Shown here: positions 24,463 to 32,206 of the stretch, one piece after another
Layout of the letters: every line of letters begins with the position of its first letter
Numbering within the stretch: the first letter of the stretch is position 1
Notes under the pieces: model-generated
Told to the model about the DNA's origin: nothing
Databases searched by the model: none
Seen by the model: only the letters and a program-made list of their open reading frames with translations
Position numbers and translations under genes: made by a program
NCBI GenBank assembly: GCA_046757585.1
Contig: JBHHYR010000005.1
Coordinates: forward strand, 1-48,888
Direction: 5' to 3'
DNA from: JBHHYR01 sp046757585
GTDB taxonomy: Bacteria; Desulfobacterota; Binatia; HRBIN30
Length of the DNA stretch: 48,888 nt

Positions 24463-25608
24463 ATGAGCGGCACGCAGCAGCCGGGAACCCGTCGCGGTTC
24501 CCTCACATATGACGCCGTGGGGGTCGACGCGCACCGAAAAGCAGGGAGCCTGCGCGAGGTGGGCAAGTGGATCCAGAAGACCTTCACGCTCAACGCCTCC
24601 GCACCCCGGCTTCCGCTGGGATACTTTGCGAACGTGGTGCCGCTGTTGGCGGATCTCGACCTGGCCATCTCAACTGACGGTGTGGGGACGAAGATCCTCG
24701 TTGCCCAGGAACTGGGCCGGTACGATACCGTGGGTATCGACTGTGTCGCCATGAACGCCAACGATATCCTCTGCGTCGGCGCGCAGCCGGTTTCGATGGT
24801 CGATTACATCGCCGTGGAACGAGCCGACCCCGATTTTCTGGGCGAGATTGCCAAGGGTCTTTACGCCGGGGCGCAGGCGGCGGCAATCAATATTCCCGGC
24901 GGGGAGATTGCGGAAGTTCGAGAGATGATCCGGGGCGCCCGGCCGGAGTACGGATTCGACCTCGTGGGAACCTGCGTGGGGACACTCCGCCCGGATCGCC
25001 TGATTGTCGGACAAGACATCCGACCCGGTGATCTGGTAGTGGGCTTGGAGAGCAGCGGGATTCACAGCAACGGCTTGACCTTGGCGCGCCGTGTTCTGTT
25101 CGAGCACTGCAAACTGCGGGTGACGGATGCGCTGCCGGAGCTCGGCAGGCCGACGGGTGAGGAGCTGCTCGAGCCGACCCACATTTACGTCCCCGAAGTT
25201 CTCGAAATGATCGCTGGCGACGTCGCGGTCAAAGCACTCATCCATGTGACCGGTGGCGGATTCTTGAACCTGAACCGCGTGCGTGCGGAAAGCGGCTGTG
25301 TGATCGAGCAGCTCTTGGAACCGCGGTCGGCAATTTTCGCGGCAATCCAAGAACGCGGCAACGTGGACGACGCGGAGATGTTCCGGGTGTACAATATGGG
25401 AACCGGCCTCTGTGTGGTCGTGGATCCGAAAGATGCGGCGCGCGCCGTTGCCATTGCCAACGCGCACGACCGCAGAGCCGCAGTCATTGGCTACACGGTG
25501 CCTGACCCGGAGCGGAAGGTGTGGATCCCCCAGCGCAAGCTTGTCGGTCGGGATGCAACCTTCCGCCACACCAACGAGCTGCCACCGAGGTGCCCCGGCA
25601 CCCCGTAA
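24463..25608 (+). CDS. PurM-family protein (AIR synthase or paralogue)
   Basis: The product has 381 aa from ATG 24463 (MSGTQQPGTRRG). PurM features: LTYDAVGVD at the N-terminus, ISTDGVGTKILVAQELGRYD, IDCVAMNANDILCVGAQPV, GGEIAEVREMIRG, VGLESSGIHSNGLTLARRVL, LIHVTGGGFLNLNRV and FRVYNMGTGLCVVV. These match phosphoribosylformylglycinamidine cyclo-ligase, which closes the imidazole ring in purine synthesis with ATP. It differs from canonical PurM in length (usually about 345 aa) and in the FGGLF-type segment, replaced by LPLGYFANVVPLL, so a divergent lineage type or paralogue is possible. No other pur genes are near. An inverted repeat directly follows the stop. Confidence 0.85.
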   Translation: MSGTQQPGTRRGSLTYDAVGVDAHRKAGSLREVGKWIQKTFTLNASAPRLPLGYFANVVPLLADLDLAISTDGVGTKILVAQELGRYDTVGIDCVAMNANDILCVGAQPVSMVDYIAVERADPDFLGEIAKGLYAGAQAAAINIPGGEIAEVREMIRGARPEYGFDLVGTCVGTLRPDRLIVGQDIRPGDLVVGLESSGIHSNGLTLARRVLFEHCKLRVTDALPELGRPTGEELLEPTHIYVPEVLEMIAGDVAVKALIHVTGGGFLNLNRVRAESGCVIEQLLEPRSAIFAAIQERGNVDDAEMFRVYNMGTGLCVVVDPKDAARAVAIANAHDRRAAVIGYTVPDPERKVWIPQRKLVGRDATFRHTNELPPRCPGTP

Positions 25609-25628
25609 GCGCTGCCGAGCGGCAGCGC
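25609..25628 (+). terminator. possible terminator hairpin after the purM-like gene
   Basis: A perfect 8-bp stem with a 4-nt loop, GCGCTGCC-GAGC-GGCAGCGC, begins one base after the TAA stop, between two convergent genes. No U-tract follows, so it may protect RNA ends or act bidirectionally rather than as a classical intrinsic terminator. Confidence 0.4.
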
Positions 25629-25681
25629 GACGACGCGTGACAGGTCCGCTTCTAAAACGCGAAGCGGTATGCAGGCGCGGG

Positions 25682-27154
25682 CTAGTTCGCCGGAGCCCGT
25701 AGTGGCGTCGAGTCTTGGTCCTGGGACGCCCGAGCCTTATCGCGCCGGCCGGTAGGCGTGGGCTCTGTCCCCGGTGCACCGGCGGGGATGCGCACGACGA
25801 ACGTGCTGCCGCGGCCCGGGGTGCTGTCCACACGAATTTCACCGTGCAAAAGGTCCACCAAACCGCGGCACGTGGCGAGGCCCAGGCCCAAGCCGCCGTG
25901 CTTGCGGGCGAGCGACCTGTCCACCTGGCGAAACGCGTCGAAGATCCCCGGCTGCTGTTCGCGTGAGATCCCCGGACCGGTATCCGCCACGGTGAGTTCG
26001 AGAACAGTTGCGTGCCCGGTGCCACCGCGCGGCACCTGGCGGCATGCCACGGAGACGCGAACCTCGCCCGCGTTGGTGAACTTGATGGCGTTGGTTACCA
26101 GGTGCAGCAGGATCTGGATGATTTTGATGTTGTCGGTCGTCACTGTGCTCACATCCGGCCCGACCTCGAAGCGCAGCGCGAGTCCCTTCGCCCGTGCGGA
26201 CGGGTCCGCCGTCGCACGAACCTTCTCCACCAACTCGCGGAGGTCGGTTCTGGTCCGCCGCGTGGAGGCTTCCCCGCGCGACAAGCTCGCAAAGTTCAAG
26301 AGTTCTTCGATCAGCCGCATCAAATGCCGCCCGCGGTGGTACGCCCTCTCGATGTACTCCCGAGCGGGACTTTCCAACTCGCCCACGGTTCCATCGCGCA
26401 CGATATCAATGTAGCCCAGCACCGCGTTGAGCGGCGTGCGCAGCTCGTGGGATACGGCATTTAGGAATGCCTGTTTGAGCTCGTCCAGCTCACGCAGCTG
26501 GGCGTTGACGCTCTCCAGTCGTGCCACGTACTCGACTTGCCGGCGCTCGCGATCCAAGCGAATTCGTTCGACGAGAAAACCATAGAAGAGCGCGACGGCG
26601 AGAATGAAAAAAGCATGCAGGGCTGCGTTCTCTTGCGCCAGCCTCACCGGGGCGATGCCGAAGCTGCCGCGGGCCAACGCCAGATACGCCGCAGACGCCA
26701 GCAGTGACCCCGCAAGGACGGAAAACAGGTTCTCGCTGGCGCCGGCAAGAAAGATGATGAAGAAGTAGATGACGTAAAAATCGGAGCTGATCGCCTTGGT
26801 CAGATAGAAGCCCGTCGTGAGGAGGATCGTATCGACGAGCAGCATCAACGCATCAAATCCCGCATGGGCCACCAGTCGGTCGGGTAGGCGGCCAATGGCA
26901 ACGTTGGATGCCATCAGCACGACGACGACCACGGACACCGCGAGCCCCGGCCACTCGTCGCCGCTGAAGAGCATGAGATACCCTGCGGCAATGATGAGCA
27001 CCCACCGCAGGGTGATCACCGCTCGCTTCTTGTCGGCAACGAAATCGCTGTCCAGCCGCGACCGCAGCTGTAGCAATCGCTTCAGTCCTACGAGACCTGC
27101 TTCGACGTTCTCCACGCTGGGCAGAGAGCCACCAAGGAACATGCCAACACGCAT
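25682..27154 (-). CDS. membrane sensor histidine kinase
   Basis: ATG 27154 gives 490 aa; the frame extends to 27385, but that part is low-complexity and has no ribosome binding site. Five to six membrane spans (about 45-195) form a compact sensor without a large periplasmic domain, followed by a short coiled coil (ERIRLDRERRQVEYVARLES). The HisKA domain carries phospho-acceptor H236 in AVSHELRTPLN, and the HATPase domain carries N354 (HLVTNAIKF), DTGPG at 391-395 and GGLGLGLA at 420-427. All catalytic boxes are intact. No response regulator is adjacent, so the partner is unknown. It is divergent from the MDR oxidoreductase across 272 bp. Confidence 0.92.
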   Translation of the reverse strand: MRVGMFLGGSLPSVENVEAGLVGLKRLLQLRSRLDSDFVADKKRAVITLRWVLIIAAGYLMLFSGDEWPGLAVSVVVVVLMASNVAIGRLPDRLVAHAGFDALMLLVDTILLTTGFYLTKAISSDFYVIYFFIIFLAGASENLFSVLAGSLLASAAYLALARGSFGIAPVRLAQENAALHAFFILAVALFYGFLVERIRLDRERRQVEYVARLESVNAQLRELDELKQAFLNAVSHELRTPLNAVLGYIDIVRDGTVGELESPAREYIERAYHRGRHLMRLIEELLNFASLSRGEASTRRTRTDLRELVEKVRATADPSARAKGLALRFEVGPDVSTVTTDNIKIIQILLHLVTNAIKFTNAGEVRVSVACRQVPRGGTGHATVLELTVADTGPGISREQQPGIFDAFRQVDRSLARKHGGLGLGLATCRGLVDLLHGEIRVDSTPGRGSTFVVRIPAGAPGTEPTPTGRRDKARASQDQDSTPLRAPAN

Positions 27155-27426
27155 GGCACAGCAGTCGTAGCGGTATCGCTGCTGGTAGCGTATCTGCGGT
27201 AGGCATCCATTTGCCAGCAGCAGCTCGCCCGTCAACGAAACCGCACACGTTGGGCGCTTCTGTACCTGGGCGGTCCTGGTCCTCCTTGACCAGAACGAGC
27301 GGGGAGATGCCGGGCCGCTTGCCCGTAGCGGCGCGGCGCCATAGAGTGCGTGAACACATTCGGGTCGACAGGGGAAGGAACACACAAAGGCCGGCAGCCT
27401 GGAGGCCTGCCCCGGGGAGGAGCCAC

Positions 27427-28458
27427 ATGACAGAGACGAAGAACCACGAGATTCACCTCAAGAGCCGTCCGGTAGGCCTGCCAACAGAGGAGAGCTTCGA
27501 GCTGGTCGAAACGCCCATTCCACATCCGAATCCGGGTGAGGTCCTGGTCCGCAACATCTGGATGTCCGTCGATCCATACATGCGCGGGCGGATGATGGAT
27601 CGCGAGAGCTATGTGCCGCCTTTCCAGATCGGGCAGGTTCTCGACGGCGGATCCGTCGGTCGAGTAATCGAATCAAACCGTGGCCCGTTCGAGGTCGGCG
27701 AGTACGTGTGCGGCTTCGGTTCTGGGGGCTGGCGCGAGTACTACGTGTCTGGCGGTGGCGGGCTGCAGAAGGTGGACCCGCAGCTGGCTCCGCTGTCGGC
27801 TTACTTAGGCGCTGTCGGCATGCCAGGCTTGACCGCTTACGCCGGCCTGCTGCGCATCGGCGCACCGAAAGCCGGCGAAACGGTCCTCGTCTCGGCAGCG
27901 GCAGGCGCGGTCGGGGCGATCGCTTGCCAGATCGCCAAGGTCAAGGGATGCCGCGTCGTTGGCACCGCCGGGTCTGATGCCAAAGTAAAGTGGCTGCTGC
28001 ACGACGCCGGTGTCGATGCGGCGATCAATTACAAGACATGCGGCAACCTGCAGGCCGCAGTGGGGAGGGAGTGCCCGCGTGGGGTCGATGTGTACTTCGA
28101 CAACGTTGGCGGAGAGCACCTCGAGGTGGCGCTGAATTTCATGAACACCGGCGGCCGTCTCGTCATGTGTGGCATGATCAGCCAGTACAACAACACACAG
28201 CTGGGGCCGGGTCCGTCCAATCTGATCCTGGTGGTCGCCAAGAGCCTCAAGATGGAAGGCTTTATCGTCACCAACTACCTGGACATGGTGCCTGCATTCT
28301 ACGCCGACATGGGCAAGTGGATCAGCGCCCGGAAGATCCAGTGGAAGGAAACGGTCGTCGAGGGCATTGAAAACGCGCCCAAGGCGTTCATCGGTCTCTT
28401 CACCGGAGCAAACCTCGGCAAGATGCTGGTCAAGATCGGCCCGGACGCTGGCGCCTGA
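27427..28458 (+). CDS. MDR-family NADP-dependent oxidoreductase (CurA/PTGR-like)
   Basis: ATG 27427 is preceded by GGGGAGGAG; 343 aa. The leukotriene B4 12-hydroxydehydrogenase / CurA subgroup is recognised by NIWMSVDPYMRGRM near residue 40, VSAAAGAVGAIACQIAK as the Rossmann glycine motif, VDVYFDNVGGEHLEVAL, and GMISQYNN near 250. These zinc-free enzymes reduce alpha,beta-unsaturated ketones or aldehydes using NADPH. The gene is monocistronic and precedes tRNA-Gly. The substrate is unknown. Confidence 0.93.
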   Translation: MTETKNHEIHLKSRPVGLPTEESFELVETPIPHPNPGEVLVRNIWMSVDPYMRGRMMDRESYVPPFQIGQVLDGGSVGRVIESNRGPFEVGEYVCGFGSGGWREYYVSGGGGLQKVDPQLAPLSAYLGAVGMPGLTAYAGLLRIGAPKAGETVLVSAAAGAVGAIACQIAKVKGCRVVGTAGSDAKVKWLLHDAGVDAAINYKTCGNLQAAVGRECPRGVDVYFDNVGGEHLEVALNFMNTGGRLVMCGMISQYNNTQLGPGPSNLILVVAKSLKMEGFIVTNYLDMVPAFYADMGKWISARKIQWKETVVEGIENAPKAFIGLFTGANLGKMLVKIGPDAGA

Positions 28459-28491
28459 GGGTGCAATGTGGGCAAACCGCACTACGCTACA

Positions 28492-28520
28492 TTGACATCG
28501 CAGTGTGATTCGCTTAAGAG
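28492..28520 (+). promoter_or_regulatory. probable sigma70-type promoter of tRNA-Gly
   Basis: A perfect -35 TTGACA at 28492-28497 is followed after 17 bp by a weak -10 TAAGAG at 28515-28520, 27 bp ahead of the tRNA 5' end. The -10 is poor, so the exact placement is tentative. Confidence 0.5.
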
Positions 28521-28546
28521 TTTATGGTCTGGCCATCCGAGTTCTT

Positions 28547-28618
<72 letters not shown>

Positions 28619-28658
28619 CTTTATCAGGGTCCTGAGCAGGCCGTGAATGGGCTTTGGG

Positions 28659-28988
28659 TTACGCGGCCTGGCGCTTGGCCTTGCGTGAGACGACTCGAAT
28701 TTCCACGCGCTTGTTCAGCGCCGTGGCAATTCTCTGGAGCAGCGCAAGCATATCGTCGGCCAAATCGTCGTCTTCGAGCCGAGCGATCATGGTGGGTGTC
28801 ACCCCGACGCGCCGCGCCAACTGCCGCTGAGACAGCTTCGCCTTCGTGCGCAGCTCGTATGCCGCGCGCGCGACCGCCGCACTCGCGCGTGCTGCTTCGA
28901 GCGCCGCCAGCCGCTCGGGCTGACCTTCATAGAAGCGTCGATGGAGAATCTCCAGTGCATCGCTGGTTACCTTCCGCTTCGTCGGCAT
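28659..28988 (-). CDS. HigA-like XRE-family antitoxin
   Basis: This 109-aa protein has a helix-turn-helix at about 48-75 (LRTKAKLSQRQLARRVGVTP, then TMIARLEDD) and a short C-terminal domain. It lies 3 bp downstream of a RelE/HigB-type toxin gene on the same strand, the toxin-first order of higBA modules. By family knowledge the antitoxin neutralises the toxin and represses the operon through its HTH. It sits between tRNA-Gly and the integrase remnant. Confidence 0.85.
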   Translation of the reverse strand: MPTKRKVTSDALEILHRRFYEGQPERLAALEAARASAAVARAAYELRTKAKLSQRQLARRVGVTPTMIARLEDDDLADDMLALLQRIATALNKRVEIRVVSRKAKRQAA

Positions 28989-28991
28989 GTA

Positions 28992-29360
28992 TCACGTCTC
29001 CCTATGCGTGAACCGATCCGGGTTGTGTTCGAACTTCCGCTTCCGGACGAGTGCGCGGTTGATATCGAGCGGCGGCACTGCCTTCTCCTTTACAAGACCA
29101 TGCGAGAGGATCGCCACCACAGTCCTGTGGAAAAAATACAGTATTCGGTAGTTGATTCCCTGTAGGTTCACGCGCAACTCGTGTATCCCGTCACGAAGGT
29201 AGTCGGCTTCGGGGCGTCGCAACTCGTGGCCGAGCTCCTTCAGGCGTTCGATTCTCACTCGGCATTTATCCTGCGCCTTTCGCGGCAGTGTGTCGAGCCA
29301 CACGAGGAGGGGCACGGTTCCATCCTCCTCGCGGTAGAAAACGACCTGCGTCCTCGGCAC
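28992..29360 (-). CDS. RelE/HigB-like toxin (phage Gp49-type)
   Basis: I choose GTG 29360 (VPRTQVVFYREEDG), which gives 122 aa and the usual family length; the frame is open further upstream but that part is antisense to the integrase remnant and not toxin-like. Family features: VVFYREEDGTVPLLVWLDTL at the N-terminus, ELRRPEADYLRDGIHELRV in the middle, and YRILYFFHRTVVAILSHGLVKE near the end. Gp49/HigB proteins are ribosome-dependent mRNA endonucleases. The antitoxin gene follows after 3 bp. Confidence 0.85.
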   Translation of the reverse strand: MPRTQVVFYREEDGTVPLLVWLDTLPRKAQDKCRVRIERLKELGHELRRPEADYLRDGIHELRVNLQGINYRILYFFHRTVVAILSHGLVKEKAVPPLDINRALVRKRKFEHNPDRFTHRET

Positions 29361-29390
29361 GGTATCTTCGCTGGACCTGCTGAGTACCCC

Positions 29391-29620
29391 ACAGGTCCGA
29401 GGCGCGCAAGAGCAGCACACGCATGCGAAGCCGACGGTAAAGCAGCATCTCGCCGCCGTGCGTACGCTCTTCGACTGGCTGGTGATCGGGCAGGTGATGC
29501 TCGTGGGCCGAGCGCACTCAGTGCACGGGCCGAAGTGCGTCTCAAGCATGGCAAGACGCCCGTGCTCACCGCGGAGGAAACGCGAGAGCTCCTCCGGGCA
29601 ATCGACACGGCCCAAGCGTC
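29391..29620 (+). pseudogene. tyrosine recombinase (integrase) remnant, frameshifted
   Basis: Two pieces of one protein occur in different frames. Frame 1 (about 29391-29540) reads KPTVKQHLAAVRTLFDWLVI, then GQVMLVGRAHSVHGPK. Frame 3 (from about 29541) reads LKHGKTPVLTAEETRELLRA, then IDTA. Together these match the SAM-like core-binding domain and the beginning of the catalytic domain of XerC/D-like phage integrases. The Arg-His-Arg-Tyr catalytic part is absent. The gene is therefore truncated at both ends and frameshifted near 29540. It is antisense to the upstream extension of the toxin frame. Confidence 0.75.
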
Positions 29621-29953
29621 CGCGTGGTCGTCCCGTCGCACAAGAGTTCTTTCCGGCCCCTCGTTAGGCATGGATGGGCACCACTTTAGGGCGAAGATCG
29701 AACCTCCCGAAACTCCTTACACCCGCATCCGGCAACAAAGCAGGTTGGCCGGTGCCCAGTGTAGTGGTGCCTGGACAAGTGTCCGCACACGCATGTCTTC
29801 GACCCCGCCCTCTACACTATTTCAGCCGAGGGGAAATGTCTCACGATCATTGGCACAGAGGGAGGGACCACCTCAGTCTTGTGGAAATGCAGTCGATCGA
29901 CTAAGAGCAATCGGAGTCGAGTTCGACGCGAAGGACACGTCGAGGATACGTCT
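29621..29953. other. remnant DNA between integrase fragment and epimerase gene
   Basis: About 330 bp without an intact gene. A plus-strand frame near 29780-29950 (HTHVFDPALYTISAEGKCLT) looks protein-like and runs into the epimerase frame, but a stop precedes it and I recognise no family; it may be the tail of another decayed gene. No copy of the tRNA-Gly 3' end was found that would mark an att site. Confidence 0.4.
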
Positions 29954-30355
29954 ATGTTGCGGAAGATCCATCATGTCGGCATCGCCGTGCGCAGTCTCGA
30001 AGCGGCATTTGGGTTCTACCGCGATACGCTGGGACTGCCGGTACACAAGATGGCCGTGGTTGAGGATCAGGGAGTCAAGGCCGCGCTGTTGACCATCGGG
30101 GACAGCGAAATCGAATTGCTCGAACCGATCAATGCAAACGGCGGCGTCGCGAGGTTTCTGGAACGCCGTGGTGAAGGCATCCATCATGTGTGTTTCGAAA
30201 CCGACGACGTGGCCGCGGAATTGGCAGCGACCAAGGCGAAGGGCATCGAGGTGATCGATCAGGTCCCGCGCAGGGGGCTGGCGGGCATGATCTGCTTTCT
30301 GCACCCGCGTGCGAACCACGGCGTGCTGGTCGAGTACGCACAGCCGCTTGACTGA
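29954..30355 (+). CDS. methylmalonyl-CoA epimerase-like VOC protein
   Basis: ATG 29954 starts MLRKIHHVGIAVRSL; 133 aa. The vicinal-oxygen-chelate fold is shown by HHVGIAV (first metal His), IELLEPI, GEGIHHVCFETDDV (second His) and HGVLVEYAQ (Glu). Length and motif order match methylmalonyl-CoA/ethylmalonyl-CoA epimerase, which interconverts R and S isomers in propionate metabolism. The adjacent gene is a second VOC protein and then an SDR. No mutase genes are present, so a related VOC function cannot be excluded. Confidence 0.85.
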   Translation: MLRKIHHVGIAVRSLEAAFGFYRDTLGLPVHKMAVVEDQGVKAALLTIGDSEIELLEPINANGGVARFLERRGEGIHHVCFETDDVAAELAATKAKGIEVIDQVPRRGLAGMICFLHPRANHGVLVEYAQPLD

Positions 30356-30385
30356 TCGGGCCAAGCTCTGAGCGATGAGCCGCTG

Positions 30386-30817
30386 ATGATTGAAACCATG
30401 GGTCTGGCAAAGAAGATCGATCACATAGCGATCGCCGTGAAGGACCTGGACGCTGCGGTGAAGACGTTTACGGACAACTTTGGTTTCCCCGTCGGAAGCA
30501 GCGGAACCGTACCCCCATTGAATATGCGCCGGGCGTTTCTCAGTGTCGGTGACGCCTCGCTCGAGCTGTTTCAGCCCACGAGTGATCAGCATCCAGGCGC
30601 CAAGTTTCTCGCGGATCGCGGCGAAGGCATGTATCTGCTCTCCCTCGAAGTGGACGATCTAGCGGCAGCGACCGGTGCGCTTGCGGAAAGAGGCGTCAAG
30701 GTGTCCACGCAAAGCATTGACAGTGGAATCAAGCTAGGATTCATCAGCCCCAAGCACACGCACGGGGTCCTGCTGCAGCTGATCGAGCATCCGCGCGTCA
30801 AACGGGACGATGGGTAA
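30386..30817 (+). CDS. second VOC/glyoxalase-family protein
   Basis: This 143-aa protein (start MIETMGLAKKIDHIAIAV; an in-frame ATG at 30398 is possible) lies 30 bp after the first VOC gene. It shows KIDHIAIAVKDLDAAVKTF, LSVGDASLELFQP, GEGMYLLSLEVDDL and THGVLLQLIEHP. Compared with its neighbour the second metal-ligand His is a Leu (YLLSLEVDD versus HHVCFETDD), so the metal site may be altered. Its stop overlaps the SDR start by 8 bp. The substrate is unknown. Confidence 0.8.
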   Translation: MIETMGLAKKIDHIAIAVKDLDAAVKTFTDNFGFPVGSSGTVPPLNMRRAFLSVGDASLELFQPTSDQHPGAKFLADRGEGMYLLSLEVDDLAAATGALAERGVKVSTQSIDSGIKLGFISPKHTHGVLLQLIEHPRVKRDDG

Positions 30818-31559
30818 GCTCGACGGGAAAATCGCACTCATTACCGGATCGTCGCGCGGCATTGGCCGCGCCATCGCGCTGGAGTTTGCGCGCCAGGGCG
30901 CACACATTGCGGTCAATTACCGCCGTGATGCCACTGCCGCTGCGGCCACGGTGCAGGCGATCGAAGAACTGGGACAGAGTGCCCTCGCGGTGCAAGCCGA
31001 CGTCAGCGAGTGGCCGGCGGTGCGCAGCATGGCCGACACGGCGGTGCAGCACTTCGGCCACATCGACATCGTTGTCGCCAACTCCGGCATCGCTTCGCGG
31101 GTGGCGCCGCTGTGGGACCTCAGCCCCGATCACTGGCACAAGGTCATCAACATCAATCTGCACGGGGTGTTCTACACCTGCCGCGCCACAGTCGGCCATC
31201 TGGTCGAGCGCCGCAGTGGAAACGTCCTACTGATCTCGTCGGTCGGTGCGGACATGTGTGGGCCGATGGGTGCGCCGTATTACGTTGCCAAGGCGGGCGT
31301 CAATGCGCTGGCCAAGTCGCTCGCCAAGGAATGTGCTGCCGCCGGCGTCCGCGTCAACTGCATCGCGCCGGGCCTCGTGGCCACCGACATGGGCGACCGC
31401 ATGATGAAGTTCTACGGCGACGCGCTCGTGCAAAGCATTCCACTCGGGCGCCCGGGACAGCCGGAGGACATCGGCAAGGCGGCCGTGTATCTGGCCAGCG
31501 ACGATGCCAGCTTCGTGACCGGGAAGATCCTGCGCGTCGACGGTGGCGCGTGGATGTGA
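30810..31559 (+). CDS. short-chain dehydrogenase/reductase (FabG-like)
   Basis: This 249-aa classical SDR starts within the end of the VOC gene (8-bp overlap; translational coupling likely). TGSSRGIGRAIALEF gives the cofactor site, VANSGI replaces the usual NNAG, catalytic Ser is in ISSVGADM, and PYYVAKAGVNALAKSL contains an intact YxxxK. The C-terminus TGKILRVDGGAWM is standard. It probably reduces a 3-oxoacyl thioester or a similar carbonyl. The operon with two VOC proteins suggests metabolism of an acyl-CoA or ketone, which is inference. Confidence 0.9.
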   Translation: MGKLDGKIALITGSSRGIGRAIALEFARQGAHIAVNYRRDATAAAATVQAIEELGQSALAVQADVSEWPAVRSMADTAVQHFGHIDIVVANSGIASRVAPLWDLSPDHWHKVININLHGVFYTCRATVGHLVERRSGNVLLISSVGADMCGPMGAPYYVAKAGVNALAKSLAKECAAAGVRVNCIAPGLVATDMGDRMMKFYGDALVQSIPLGRPGQPEDIGKAAVYLASDDASFVTGKILRVDGGAWM

Positions 31560-31614
31560 GGGGTGCAAGCAACGAGGGCTCAGGCTCGAGCGCGCGGCTT
31601 CCAAGCGACAGACG

Positions 31615-32010
31615 ATGCAGGCCGAGTTTCACGTACGCAGTGAACGCAAGTACCAGATGATCGACATCACCCGCCGGGTGGCCGAGATCGTCCGCAAGAC
31701 CAAGCTCGCGACGGGTATCTGCTCAGTGTACGTCACGCATGCAACCGCCGCGGTCGTCATCAACGAGAACGACGATCCCAACGTGTGCGAGGACGTCCTC
31801 GATGCCCTCCAGAAGCTGATCCCCGAAGGGGTCTGGCGGCACGACCGCGTCGACAACAACGCGGCGGCTCACATCAAGTCGGCCATTCTCGGACCGGGTG
31901 AGACGATTCCGGTGCGCGACGGCAAGTTGGTTCTGGGCACCTGGCAGGCCATCATGCTCGCCGACCTCGATGGGCCGCGTACCCGCCGCGTGGTCGTGAC
32001 GGTCCGCTGA
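31615..32010 (+). CDS. YjbQ-family protein (UPF0047)
   Basis: ATG 31615 gives 131 aa. Family signature: VYVTHATAAVVINENDDPNV, the metal-site block WRHDRVDNNAAAHIKSAILG, and the C-terminal GTWQAIMLADLDGPRTRRV. The conserved His, Asp and Glu residues are in place. YjbQ proteins can show weak thiamine-phosphate synthase activity, but their physiological role is unclear. The gene follows the SDR by 55 bp and may be in the same transcript. Confidence 0.92.
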   Translation: MQAEFHVRSERKYQMIDITRRVAEIVRKTKLATGICSVYVTHATAAVVINENDDPNVCEDVLDALQKLIPEGVWRHDRVDNNAAAHIKSAILGPGETIPVRDGKLVLGTWQAIMLADLDGPRTRRVVVTVR

Positions 32011-32206
32011 GGCATAGAAGACGGGCGCCGTTTCCCGTGCCCGGCGGCTGGAGGCTCCCCGTTCGTTCGCGAGCCACGCCAGCCGGGATCCGGATTGACC
32101 TGCCGCAACCAAGTCGGTACGCGAACAGAGCCGAAGGGGCATGGCCAAGCGATGCGACCGCTTGCCCCGGCTTCCGTCTGCAGACGAAGTCAGAAAGGAG
32201 AAACGG

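Noticed and set aside
24670..26025. 451-codon minus-strand frame
   Set aside because: Overlaps the PurM-like gene antisense and enters the kinase gene in a wrong frame; both genes have strong family motifs.
28619..29953. attachment-site repeat of the tRNA-Gly 3' end
   Set aside because: I looked for a second copy of GGTTCGACCCCGGTCGCCCG downstream of the TA/integrase region and did not see one within the window.
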